This document shows positions 10,730 through 25,134 of a stretch of 64,000 nucleotides of DNA, piece by piece. The notes beneath the pieces were generated by a model. The model made no database searches. It had not been told where the DNA came from and saw only the letters and a program-made list of their open reading frames with translations. The DNA is taken from the NCBI GenBank assembly GCA_910574455.1, contig CAJSYZ010000011.1, positions 1,426,001 through 1,490,000 on the forward strand, written 5' to 3'. This stretch comes from Trichaptum fuscoviolaceum (lineage: Eukaryota > Basidiomycota > Agaricomycetes > Hymenochaetales > Trichaptaceae). Position numbers and translations under genes: made by a program. Every line of letters begins with the position of its first letter. Within the stretch, counting starts at the first letter, position 1.

Positions 10730-11570
10730 ATGAGTCCCACTCTGATATTTGACCCTCTATCGAATAGTGCATCATTTGAAAGTATCAAGGTAAAGCTTTC
10801 TGGGGAAAGGATACCTTACCTCGTCGGCTTCCGCCTCTCTGATGATCCGACAGACGTCGTGGATGCTCAGTCTAATCCAGCCTGGCCAGGTTATAGATTT
10901 GATATCGTGCCATATAATTCAGTGCGCGGCTCTCAGATGAGACATCCTCTGGCGGCTATCTGGTATTCACGTTTTCAGGTGAGTGCCCAACTTAGCCGAG
11001 CGTGTCCTACCATGTCGTTCATACACTCATGTCCAGGTCTATATTCTTCCGGCAGACCACATAAACGTTTATTTCCAACGTGCTTTCCCTGATAATGAGA
11101 GGTGGAGGAAGATTAAAACTGGGCATGTATTTGATCTCGCAGACCCTTTAATGACGGTCATAGACAGCGCTGTCCATGTCGTACGTGATCAATTATCGCT
11201 AGCACTCGGATGTTTAGCTAACTAACCGTCCCAGAAAATTGAAACTACGCCAATCATGAGCCGCAGAGCAGAGTTCATCAAAAGAGTACACGACATCTTA
11301 CATCCAGATCACAGCATTCATAACCACGAGCACCTCGTTAAGCAATTTCACGTAGGGATCGAGAGACCAGAAGAATTTCTGAGGCATAGTGGGAAGGAGA
11401 TACTAACAAAAGTGTCAGTAATGTGGTCGAACGAAGAAGGTTTCAAAGCTAAGAAGGAAGAAGCGCCCCTGGATGCACTTCTCCAAGACCCCCAAGACTT
11501 GATTGCCAAATCCCGGCCCGATGCTGAAGAGGTTGATTCAAATGCGCAGAAGCAGATGGAAAGTCTCTAG
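10730..11570 (+). CDS. hypothetical protein, three exons
   Basis: Frame opens MSPTLIFDPLSNSASFESIKVKL and runs through SRFQ to a GTGAGT donor at about 10979. It resumes at VYILPADHINVYFQRAF after GTCCAG (about 11036), goes to a GTACGT donor near 11181, and resumes KIETTPIMSRRAEF after CCCAG. It ends AQKQMESL at TAG 11568-11570. About 240 residues, soluble, charged, with an acidic/Lys-rich C-terminus. No family recognised. An upstream in-frame ATG at 10709 adds 7 residues but sits too close to a TATA box. It stands between DUF7918 copies and the conserved PRP43, so it may belong to the accessory set. Confidence 0.55.
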
Positions 11571-11733
11571 GAGACAAGAGATGGGTGGACATCAAACAAC
11601 GCTAGCGGATAACTGTTACATCAATTACCACCATATCTACAGTATGGAACAGAATCTAATATGTTAAAACCAAACGCAATGGAGAGGACAGATAGAGTGA
11701 CAAGAGGAACTCATCGCTCTGCAACAGAATGAT

Positions 11734-14574
<2,841 letters not shown>

Positions 14575-14948
14575 GCCGGAGAGTCGAGAGACCAGGCACT
14601 GACAAAGGTGACGGTAGGAGGTTCGCTTGCTCGACAAATTTCAGGTTCAAGTAAAGCCATTGATTACGTAATAAATCAAATTACTGGCAGTTCGCCTCAG
14701 TATTGCCTTCGTTCAATTATCGCACCATTAATGTATTCCAGGTCGTATATAAAAGCAGTTAAGGAGCGGCTAACACAAATACCAGCGATAAAGTAGAACA
14801 CAGGGAGAGGCGAAGGAAGAGCGAAGTTAACGACAGTCAACGTAGAAGGGGTATGAAGTTCTCTTTAGCTAAGAGAACGAAAGTTCAGGAAAAAAAGAAA
14901 TGGCTCTTTTTCAAGTTCAATAGCCCTAATGGCTATGAACAAACCCGA

Positions 14949-16451
14949 TTACCTCCTCGCAGAACCACGGCCATATCCAACTTGTAGATTGTCGAGCTCC
15001 GCTTCCAATCTCTTGATTTCGCTGTGCGCTCCCTCGAGGTCCTTGTTGAGCCTGTCGCGCTCAGCAATAAGCTGGAAAGATGTACTTCAGCATCTCTATC
15101 AAAGCAATGAGCAAAATTAGGACATACATGTTGTTCCCACTGCCTGAAGCGAGATTCCTCTGCCTTAACCTGCTCTGTGAATCGCTTACGCAAAGCTTCC
15201 TCCTCTTCCTTGAACTTCGGGTTGTCGAGTTTCTTGACCTTCGGCTCACCAAACTTGCGGGTCTCCATCTGTTGCTGACGGTAGTTCTCGTAGTGCAGCT
15301 CCTCGGTTGTCGAGATGAGGTCGAGCATATGTGTACGGATAAGGAGGGAACGAAGCTTGCGGAAGTCGCAATGGTTCTCGTTTTCAACTAAATAAAAAAT
15401 GTTTAAATTCCAGATATGATATAGAAGAGTGCGAGAATTCTCACCCTCTGCTACACCCCAAAGGTATTCCCTGCCTTTCACAACACGTCCGTCCGGAGTC
15501 TTAACATCCTCAGTGCTCCCGATGATAGAGAAAGGCATCGCTTCAGTAAGAATGCGAGCATGCTCGGCGCTAGCGTCGTCATCGGAATCAATGGGGGGCT
15601 GGTAAATGCGAATGCCCTGCACAGCAATGACCTCGCGAATCTATAAGGGGACAAGAGTAAGATAACTGATTTCTTCGGCTCGCACCAGCAGAAGCGAACA
15701 GACTTACGCGGTGCTTGAAGGTAGCCAGATCAGTCTGGGTCAGAGTATCTGCCTTCGCGACAACAGGGATGAGGTTGACCCGTGTACCGAGGCGCTTCAT
15801 GACTTCGATGTCAAGAGGCTTGAGACTACGCAATCAATGAGAAAAATAGCTTCCGAGAAATAGTGAAGATCATACGTGTGACCAGTGGGTCTGATGAAGT
15901 ACAAACATGCATGAACCCGGAGATCACTCTTCTCCTCACGCATAGGCTGCTGTTCTTGCCTCATATAGATTTCATGTTGGTCGTCAACGAAGTCAATGAT
16001 TGGCACCCAAGAGTCACGGTTGTTGACATAGTCGCCAAATCCGGGCGTGTCAATGACGGTGAGCTTGACCTTGAACTGCTTCTCCTCCAGCTCAGCCTTG
16101 ATGATTTCAACCTCCGTGAGCTTGTCGAGTTGTTTCTGGTGGCGACGAGTGTAGTTCTTGGGCGGAGACAACTCGGTCGCAAAAAGCGTGTTGATGAGCG
16201 TTGTTTTGCCCAAACCCGACTCGCCTAGCAGTTTTCCATGAGCCTTTAAGCGCATACGCTTGATAAAAGCACATGGAATCACATACCAACGACCATCACA
16301 GTAAAGTGAGCACCACGCTTGGCAACAATTTTGTGCTTCTGTTGCGAAAATCAGTATCTCGTTAAACCATATCTGCACACAAAGTCGAGTTGACCTGGTT
16401 CGGGAGGTTGGCAATGCCAATACCATCAGACGGGGGTACTGCAGCGGCCAT
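14949..16451 (-). CDS. CDC3: septin, CDC3 group
   Basis: A filament-forming GTPase of the septin ring/cytoskeleton. ATG 16451 gives MAAAVPPSDGIGIANLPNQ. Then KHKIVAKRGAHFTVMVV is joined to GESGLGKTTLINTLF (G1) across an intron in the P-loop. DTPGFGDYVNN (G3), AKADTLTQTDL (G4) and the septin-unique element (EYLWGVAE) follow. A polybasic stretch before G1 and PPKNYTRRHQKQLDKLTEVEI mark the CDC3 group. The C-terminus is a long coiled coil (EEEEALRKRFTEQ, LIAERDRLNKDLE), ending YGRGSARR at TAA 14949-14951 in a separate last exon (acceptor TTTCCAG near 15071). About 380 residues. It is co-oriented with PRP43 with 374 bases between. Confidence 0.9.
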
Positions 16452-16889
16452 TTTATCGTGAGCGGGAGGAGATGAACGAAGGGGAGTAGGAGGAGAACGT
16501 CAACGACTCGTTCGTTTTAGGTCTGTAAGTAGGACTGGAACCGAAATCGAAGGCGTGTTGTTTTTCTCTATTTGGCTGTGGCAAAAAGGTTCCGAGTCCT
16601 TCCTCTATTTAACGGTTCTCAATTTGTTTCCGAGTACACTTCATTGTATAAATAATGGTCAGGATATAATTATATACAGTAGATAACACAAGGATGGGAT
16701 TGACGGGCTCATAATCTATAATGTTGTAAGAATTAAGAAGGAATGTGAATATCTGTTAGAGATCGACTAATGGACTGAAGTCTATGATGTAGTTGTCCGA
16801 GTCACTTTGAATCAAGTACATACTAGTAGCAGAGCACTGCTCGACTGGGATCATGGATCAAAGGAAGTATCTTATAAGCAAAGAATAGC

Positions 16890-17517
16890 CTACACCGAAA
16901 CTGTAGTGGTGACTACAGAAGTGGCAATCGAGGTAGAGTAAACAACTGAGGAAAGAATCTTCGTTATCGTTTCTGTTTCCGTAATCGTAGGGACTGCGTC
17001 AGCGGAAGGCTTCGTTGCGATATCGATGATGGTGACAAAACCGTCCGTTTCCGTCGTTCTCGATGCAGCGTCCGATAATCCAGTCTTTTCAGCGTCGTCC
17101 CCGACAGTGACGATGGGCTCAACGCCATACGACGACACAGAAATATAGGATTCGGTAACCAAGTCCGAGTCTATATTAGGGGTAGATGCGTAAACATGAG
17201 CGATAAAGCATGCGAAATCTAAAGCGATTCGTACCCGAAGAGCAAGCTGAAGAGACTGTAGACACCGAAACAGTCGTGTACGTCTCCGTCAAATAAACAG
17301 TGTGGTCTTTATTTCGCCCATCATCGGAACGGTCCAGCAAATAGTCGGCTAGTCCTGCCCGAAGATAGTCCTGGTCAAATTCGACGATGTTATTTGGTGA
17401 AGAAGGTTCAGAGTGGACACCTCGTCTTGGGTTTCCACTCGGAGCAGCGTGAACCAAGGATGCCAGGGTCATGGCAAAAGTAGGCGCGGAAGATAGAGCT
17501 CGTTTCATGCGAACCAT
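16890..17517 (-). CDS. small secreted or surface Ser/Thr-rich protein
   Basis: ATG 17517 gives MVRMKRALSSAPTFAMTLASLVHAAPSG, a signal peptide with a likely cut after VHA or HAA. A short charged mature start follows (EFDQDYLRAGLADYLLDRSDD), then Thr/Ser/Val-rich sequence (YLTETYTTVSVSTVSSACSS). An intron of about 70 nt near 17160-17232 (GTACGA to TATAG) leads to DSDLVTESYISVSSYG and TITETETITKILSS, ending TTTVSV at TAG 16890-16892. A GTGTAG donor at the very end could join to a further exon reading SDSDNYIIDFSPLVDL near 16757-16810, but I could not fix the phase. Probably an O-glycosylated secreted or wall protein; no enzyme motif. Confidence 0.55.
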
Positions 17518-18037
17518 GATGATTTTTGGATAAGTCACTGACGTTAAGTAGGGGAGGGGAGGGGGGGTGATTAATCGGATGATGGAAAAGGAGTGGTAAT
17601 GGCAACTAGCGAGCACAGAGAAACGTCAAGATTAGTCGAGAATATCAGGGAGTGAATGATAATGCACCAGTAATGGCGAAGCGAGTATGAGACTTTGCCT
17701 ACGAGTCCTATTGAAGCTGCTTTATATGATTATAATTCAAGTACCTCGGCCTCTCGGGCCAAGAGTTGTCGGAGCGGATATCCTTTGTCGGACTCCTCTC
17801 ATGGAAGGTCGAAAAGCATTCATATGACCCCTTTACCGATGAAGCCGCAATTGCTTGCGGCTAATTGCCTGAGTAGGATGCGAATGTCTCAGATGCTGAG
17901 ACCCAGACAGACCTAAATCAGACGACTCCTATTCGCATACCCTCGAATCAAAGGCCATTTGGTATATGCCAAGATGAATAATGCGAAGTCATAGTGTAGA
18001 CTAGAGGGAAGGTGAATGGCCGCGTAAAATATTTGAT

Positions 18038-18502
18038 TCAAGGACCATGGGAGGACAGCACATAGCTAGAGACACTACGCAAGCTAGAGGCCACAGACTT
18101 CACTTCAAGTTTGCCAGAATAGTTGAGTAAGAATGACCTAGCGGATGTCTCATAGCCCAAGTGTGCCTCAGCTCGGAGGCGTGATTGATCGACGTTGGCA
18201 AGTGCCAAGGAGGTCCGTGTTCGCACCTGGTCGTCTGTCCTTTCGGGACGGATTATCCAGTCGTTGATAGGAGCCCAGTTCAGGCATAGAATACATACTG
18301 GAGGGGTCACTGGATCCAGTCGTGTTTGGAGTACACCCACAGACAAATTTTTGTCTTCGTAATCTGGTTTCGCAAAGGCGCAACATAATTGACGAGAAGA
18401 CGCATTTGCATGTCCTAGATACAGATTGCTTTCAGTGAGCACCAAACTATCAAACTTGTGCAAAGCAAAAGCAATTTCACTGACATGATATCGTTCGTGC
18501 AT
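18038..18502 (-). CDS. hypothetical ORF, doubtful
   Basis: A 154-residue single-exon frame from ATG 18502 (MHERYHVSEIAFALHKFDSL) to about 18038. No motif, no homologue recognised. It is longer than chance frames nearby, but its base composition does not mark it as coding. It might be a real orphan or noise. Confidence 0.22.
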   Translation of the reverse strand: MHERYHVSEIAFALHKFDSLVLTESNLYLGHANASSRQLCCAFAKPDYEDKNLSVGVLQTRLDPVTPPVCILCLNWAPINDWIIRPERTDDQVRTRTSLALANVDQSRLRAEAHLGYETSARSFLLNYSGKLEVKSVASSLRSVSSYVLSSHGP

Positions 18503-18726
18503 TATTTTTATTTTTATTGCTAATGGCTCTAAGAAGATTTATTCTGTCAGTTATCCACAGTTAGGTACGGGAAAGTCTACTCACTTTCGACGTGATGAAA
18601 AGAAAGGTGGCAAGGCAGTATGATCAACATGAGAACGTGGGACAGGAAAGAGGTCAAAGGCGGTTTGAAATCCGAAAATGGAAACGGTCATCAACTCGAG
18701 TCAGAGCATAATTTTGTGCTGGCTGT

Positions 18727-21700
18727 ATGCTGCGAGTCGGTTTACATCGATTTCGCTTTCTACCACGTCGCCTTCATTGCACGTCTCTAAGATCCATGGC
18801 AGAAACACCCAACGACACGCACAGCTCAGGTGTGCAAACGCCAGTCGAGGGCGGACCCAATCCTAACTCGAAAAGTGCCGGTATGTGTTGCTCGAAGCAT
18901 GTTGCAGACGATCCTAATGGCTTTCTGCAGTGAAGAAAGAAGCAAAACGTCTAGAGAAGGAGGCGAAGCTTGCGGCAAAAGCAGCGAAAGCGATCGTGAA
19001 AGGCCCTGCAGTGGACAAGAAGCAGAAGGAAAAGAAGGAAAAGAAAGATGTGGAAAAGCCGTTTGTGAACACTACGCCGCCAGGGCAGAAGAAAGGTGCG
19101 TATTATCAACTACTACTTTAACCCAACAGCTTCTTACTCACAGCGATGAAGATATGTCTCAGCCGATGTCGAGTGGATACGATCCGATTGCTGTTGAATC
19201 GGCGTGGTATGAGTGGTGGGATGCTCAAGGATTTTTTGCACCTCAAACCGAGCCCGATGGCTCTGTCAAACCAGAAGGGCAATTCGTCATCCCTGCACCT
19301 CCTCCAAATGTTACGGGAAGCTTGCACATCGGCCATGCCCTCACTGTTGCCATCCAGGACGCCCTGGTTCGTTGGAATCGAATGTTAGGAAAGACTACGC
19401 TGTTCGTACCAGGTTTTGATCACGCAGGCATTTCTACACAATCTGTTGTCGAAAAGCGATTATACAAGTCTTCTGGAAAGACGAGGCATGATCTTGGGAG
19501 AGAAAAGTTCCTGGACACTGTCTGGGAATGGAAGAATGAGTGAGGATCCATTTGCTTCTCCTCTTGCGTTACTGTCTAATTCATTGCTAGCTACCAAGGT
19601 CGTATCACAAGTCAGCTCAAACGTTTAGGTGGAAGCTACGACTGGAATCGCGTTGCTTTTACTATGGACGAAAAACTCTCGAAAGCTGTTGTCGAAACTT
19701 TCTGTAGACTTCATGAAGACGGAGTCCTCTACCGCGCGAATCGGCTCGTGAATTGGTGTGTGAGGCTGAACACGACTCTTTCGAATCTGGAGGTCGATCA
19801 GAAGCAGCTTACAGGACGTACCCTTTTGAATGTTCCTGGTTATGATGCGAAGGAGAAGTTTGAATTTGGTGTGATTACTTCCTTTGCGTACCCGATCGAG
19901 GGCTCCGGTACGTTGATTTCGTGTTCTATTCCGAAAGCGATTCACTGAAAGCTATGTTAGATGAGAAAATCATTGTTGCCACTACACGTCCTGAAACAAT
20001 GCTTGGGGATACGGCTGTCGCTGTTCACCCTGACGATGCGCGATACAAAGTAAGCACTCTTTGCTCTAGACAATGCATTGTGTTAAGTTTTGTTAGCATC
20101 TGCATGGCAAATACGTTCGGCATCCTTTCGTAGACAGGCGGATCCCGATCATCACAGACGCGGAAATCGTGGACATGGAGTTTGGCACTGGTGCTGTAAA
20201 AATCACCCCTGCGCACGACCCCAATGATTATGAAGTTGGAGTACGGCATAAGCTAGGGTTCATCAACATCTTGAATGACGATGGCACCTTTAACGTGAAC
20301 GCCGGCGGGAAGTTCCAAGTGAGTTCATCCGATTTTCAAGGACGAAAAGGGCTGACATTCGTTTCAGGGCATGAAACGCTTCCATGCGAGGGTGAAAGTC
20401 GTTCAGGCCTTGAAAGATGCTGGTTTATATGTTGAAACGAAGGATAACCCCATGCAAATCCCCATTTGCGCGTAAGTGAGCCCTTAGACTGACCACCTAT
20501 GATCTGACATTTGATTTAACAAGGAAATCGGGTGACGTGATTGAGCCGATCTTAAAGCCACAATGGTGGGTGAACTGCAAACCTCTTGCTGAAGAGGCTA
20601 TCAAGGTAATGAATGTCCATCTCCACATCCAAGTGATAACTCAATATTCTCCTTTTGGCTTCTATAGCGAACGCGTGCTGGTGAGCTTGTCATAAACCCA
20701 AAGCAATCGGAAGGAGACTGGTATCGCTGGCTCGAGAACATCCAAGATTGGTGTATCTCTAGACAACTCTGGTGGGGCCACCGGTGTCCTGCGTATTTCG
20801 TACGGATAGAAGGCAAGGAGCAGGATGTGCGTTCTTCTGCAAGACAGTGTTCTGCTAAGGCTAAACTATTTATTAGAATGCTGATGGCAAGAACTGGGTT
20901 GTTGGTCGGAATCTGGAAGAAGCCACCGAACGAGCAAAGGCATTAGCAGGGACTTCGAACTTCACTCTCGAACAGGATGAGGATGTGTTGGATACATGGT
21001 TCTCGTCTGGTCTCTGGCCATTCTCTATATTAGGCTGGCCAGAGAAGACGCCTGACCTCGAGCGTTTCTATCCTTCTTCAGTGCTTGAGACCGGTTGGGA
21101 CATTCTGTTCTTCTGGGTGGCACGTATGGTACTTCTCGGCATCAAACTGACCGGCCAGATGCCTTTCAAAGAGGTCTTCTGCCATGCTATGATTCGCGAC
21201 GCGCATGGTCGCAAGATGAGCAAATCATTAGGTAACGTTATCGATCCGGTAGATGTCATTCAAGGCCTTGAGCTCGAGAAGTTGCACGAGAAGTTATACG
21301 AAGGAAACCTTGACGAGAAAGAGATCCAGAAGGCCACGCAGGGCCAGAAGAAAGACTTCCCGAAGGGCATTCCCCAGTGTGGCACGGATGCGCTGCGGTT
21401 CGCACTGTGTGCGTACACGGGTACCAATCGTGATATTAACTTGGAAATTCTTCGTGTCGAGGGCTACCGAAAATTCTGCAATAAAATCTTCAATGCCACG
21501 AAATTCGCGATGCTCAAATTAGATGAGACATTTGTTCCAGATCCTTTTGCCAAGGTACGCCTTTCACACTATTCCTATACCTATGTCCACGCATTAACTT
21601 CGCGAGCAGCCAACAGGAAAGGAAAGCTTGGTGGAGAAGTGGATTTTCCATAAATTAAATTTCGCAGCGTCTGAGGTCAACAAATATTTAAGTGATCGGA

Positions 21701-22763
21701 ATTTCATGTTCGCGACCATCGCAGTTTACAACTTCTGGCTATATGAACTATGCGATGTCTACATTGTACGTCTAAGAGATCCACTATTATCTCTTGAGTC
21801 GTCTATCTAAAGTTTCATATCAGGAAGCGATGAAGCCCATGACCGATGAGTCTGCGTCCTTAGAGACCCGTCGTTCTGCGCAGAACACATTATATACCTG
21901 TTTGGACTATGGCCTTCGCCTTCTCCATCCTTTCATGCCATTTGTCACCGAAGAACTTTGGCAGCGGCTGCCAAGACGGCCGAATGACCCAACGCCGTCG
22001 ATTGTGATATCTTCATACCCTGTTTATGTAAGACCCTTATTATATTCCAAACCTATTGTCAACCTCAATAAAGGAACAAACAGGATAAAGCATTTGAATT
22101 CGCGCAAGCTGAGAAGGACTTTGGACTTATCTTTGACGCAATTCGGTCAGGACGTTCACTAGCAGCGCAATACAACTTGCAGAGTGAAATTCAGCGTACG
22201 TCAATCTCCTTCTCTCTGCTCAAATGTCTTTGACTGATCGAGAATCAGTCTTCTTTTTTGCGCAGAGTGATGAGGAGGCATCATTATTCGAATCTCAACT
22301 ACCGACAATCATATCCTTAACGAAAGGCTGCAAGAGCGGCAAGGTTGTTCGCTCTTCACAAGATATCCCAGCAGGCTGTGGATCCACTGTCCTCACACCG
22401 AGTGTTTCGGTTCATCTCCTCGTCCGAGTAAGCTATCCTAGCCTCTATACACAAAAGGATATTGTCTTATATTTTGTAGGGTTTGGTTGATCTTGATGCA
22501 GAGATTGCCAAGTGCAATAAGAAGCTGGACGTCGCTCGGATGAATGCCGAGAAAATTATTAAGATGGTGTCTGTGCCAGACTATGAGACGACCGTTCCGG
22601 AGAATGTTCGCGAGACGAACGCTGAGAAGGTCAGCTCTTTTGATTGATACGCCTTAGTCTTGCTACTGACAAATTGCAATGCAATGTAACACAGTTGAAG
22701 ACTTACGAAGCTGAGATCGAAAATCTAGAAACTTCAATAGACTCGTTCAACAAGTTGAAATGA
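18727..22763 (+). CDS. VAS1: valyl-tRNA synthetase, mitochondrial and cytosolic
   Basis: A class Ia synthetase that charges tRNA-Val. Motifs: [15 protein letters not shown] (HIGH signature), [18 protein letters not shown] and [19 protein letters not shown] (CP1 editing domain), [34 protein letters not shown], and [14 protein letters not shown] (KMSKS). The anticodon-binding domain and a Val-type C-terminal coiled coil ([19 protein letters not shown]) follow, ending SFNKLK at TGA 22761-22763. More than ten introns. ATG 18727 yields [18 protein letters not shown], an Arg-rich presequence without acids. ATG 18796 ([12 protein letters not shown]) would give the cytosolic form followed by a Lys-rich extension ([19 protein letters not shown]). 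Yeast VAS1 makes both forms from two starts in the same way. About 1050 residues. Confidence 0.93.
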
Positions 22764-23137
22764 ATGAATGATAAAGGCTTTATTTTACAATGTACATTGG
22801 GAAATGCGATTTTTTTTTTTGAATCTAGTGTTCCAACAAAACCATTGGAACAGGTATTCAAGCGCAGCGTCTCAGTCAGTTCAGTAGAAGCAAAGCTTTT
22901 CGAAGGTTAATACTATATGCATTTCGTATCGTACGTCATGAGATGCAATCTTGCCTCTGGATGAAAATCTCGCAAATCGCAGTGACTGGGTCACAGATAT
23001 GTACAAAAGTAATTAATGGAGGGGATGGGTCTCAGCCGTTTTGCCGTAGTGTTACACATTGAAGAATGCCGTGACAGACATAAATACAATAAGATACATC
23101 AAAAGAACACCCGAAAAGATGCTGAGGCACAAACACT

Positions 23138-24358
23138 TCAATCCAGGGTTAAATCAATCACACCGCTCTCGCCGGCTCTTAGATTTGACGGCTCCAACTT
23201 AGGTCTGAAAGATTCGACTTTAACGCGCTTGTTCTTACGAGCGATCTTAGCTTGTACCTCTTGGAGTTGACGCTGATATTCAGAGAATATGTTGTATAAA
23301 GATGCGCCAAGAACCCAATGTCGAAGAAAGGCGTACCTCAAGCACTTCTATACTCTCTTCCTCTCCCTCCTCTTCTATTTCAGTCTTAACCACTCCCACA
23401 GGCACGGCCTCCAGTGCGATGGTATTGCTGTGAAGTGAGGACTGACGCTTCCTTTTCGTCTTCGACGAGGTGGCTATATAACGAAGCTCATCGACTTCCT
23501 GAGCTGGCGTTTGTATAATGCCCCGTGCTTCCAAGAACGCTAGTAATGAGTCATGTAGCATACAGTGATCTACTTGTTTGAACTTTGTACGAGACTCACC
23601 ACGAGGTCTATACTTGAAAATGAATGTAACGCCCTTCTGGTCGTGATATTCAACACGGTAATTGCGCAAATTTTGCGGGGGTTTAAATGGAGTAGGGTCC
23701 CCTAATCTGCACCACGCTATGTTAGTCCTATCTCTTCTCATATATATCGAAGACTTACCCAACTCTGTGGCTGCATAACTTCTTCGACGATTCATGCACA
23801 TAGCTATCACCTAAAGTAGCAGGCCCAAGTTTGACGTCTTTGGTTAGGGTTTCGAATTTCCTCTTGGCTACCAATATCCTGAGTTTGATTTGACCAATCT
23901 CCTTAGTATTTATCTGACCATCAACTACGGTTTCATCATCTGCCAAGCACAGACTGTCATTGCAACTTTTTCAAAGCACGTTTTATGAATGATTACCAGT
24001 GAACTTCATATCTGTGAAGATGAATGGCCGCATTATGTTCTCACTAGTTCGCACACCTAAGCAGTATCCATCTCTGTTACTGCTCGCCCGCATTGAACTG
24101 ACTTGAACACCGTCGATGCAAATCTCTCCTTTGCTGGCTGGCCCTGCTGTCAGAAGCTTCCAATGCACAGAAAAGTTCTACGCTGAGTGATTAGATTACG
24201 AAGACACGGAACGGAAACATGATTCAGACCTTCCCAGCTTCACTCGGTATCCAGCAAATGAAAACTTTGTCATCATCGGGTGATACTTCTCCACAATATT
24301 CGTCTAGTTTCTCTTCACCACAGAGAATCCACGCTTCAAAGTCGTTGAATGTCGGCAT
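23138..24358 (-). CDS. DUF7918 domain-containing protein
   Basis: A near-complete family member. ATG 24358 gives MPTFNDFEAWILCGEEKLDEY and FICWIPSEAGK. Then come introns (GTCTGA donor; later GTAATC and GTGAGT donors) and exons with NFSVHWKLL, ICIDGVQVSS, RPFIFTDMKFT, DDETVVDGQ, EIGQIKLRI, ESSKKLCSHRVG, VTFIFKYRPR and FLEARGIIQTP. The tail is disordered: TKRKRQSS, VGVVKTEIEEEGEEE, RVKVESFRPKLEPS, and the end GVIDLTLD at 23138. Two psi-K-x-E sites (VKTE, VKVE) precede the VIDLT end. It is tandem and co-oriented with the paralogue at 25135. All frames join without stops. Function unknown; nuclear location is plausible from the basic runs. Confidence 0.75.
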
Positions 24359-25134
24359 TTTGACTTTAGTGATGGTAGTATGTGGAGAAAGCAATGGTAC
24401 GCGACTTTGACGCGTCCAGCTTTATACTCTGGCACGTGCGGTGACAGAGTAATACAGTTGCCAGTGTGACACTGGCATCTACACTCGCCGGCGGCACCAT
24501 GAGGCTCTAGCTAAGCATTTACAGGGAATAAAGGGTATAAAAGAAAAAACTGATCACCGTTACTTAGCTGATACTAATTTATTTTCTCCCTACCTTTATT
24601 TTTTCCCTACTGAAGGGATTTTATCTTAGGTGCAACTTGTGCAAGTATGGATTCTATTTTGATGAGCTTTCTCTTCGGTGCAATCGTATCTTGCTACTCT
24701 CAGTGTGGATGTTGGTTTAGATGGAAGAAGGAGATCATGAAAAACGTTAGTTCCCATGTAGGACAGACGCATATATGTACAGTATCTTGAGCGCATATAA
24801 GCTATCTTTAAAGCTTGGCAGTTGCCCATCAGGCTGTAGCATCCGAGCCTGTGCTTCCCAAAATACTTGAAAACAGAGAGCCTAAGCGTAAAATTGCCTA
24901 CTGTCATTTGCAACTCGTGAATGTTGACGGAAGTGGCACAAATGAGATACATGTATAATGTGGATGGAGATGAGATGGGAAAGATCCGAGATGGAGAGTT
25001 GTAGTGTACAAAAAACATGTTGGGGGAAAGAAGAGATAATATAGTGTGCGTACTGTAGTAATTTAGAATCCATACTTCACGTTCGAGGTAGGTGATCATG
25101 GGTGTTGTTATGTATGTGTCGACGGTTTATGATT
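24359..25134. other. intergenic, no supported gene
   Basis: AT-rich spacer between two tandem DUF7918 genes. A 157-residue minus-strand frame (24626-25099) reads like low-quality sequence with Tyr/Cys/Leu bias and is not accepted. The right part is 3' sequence of the next gene, the left part promoter for the gene ending at 23138. Confidence 0.5.

Noticed and set aside
24626..25099. 157-residue minus-strand frame between two DUF7918 genes
   Set aside because: Lies in AT-rich spacer, Tyr/Cys-rich, no splice partner and no family resemblance.
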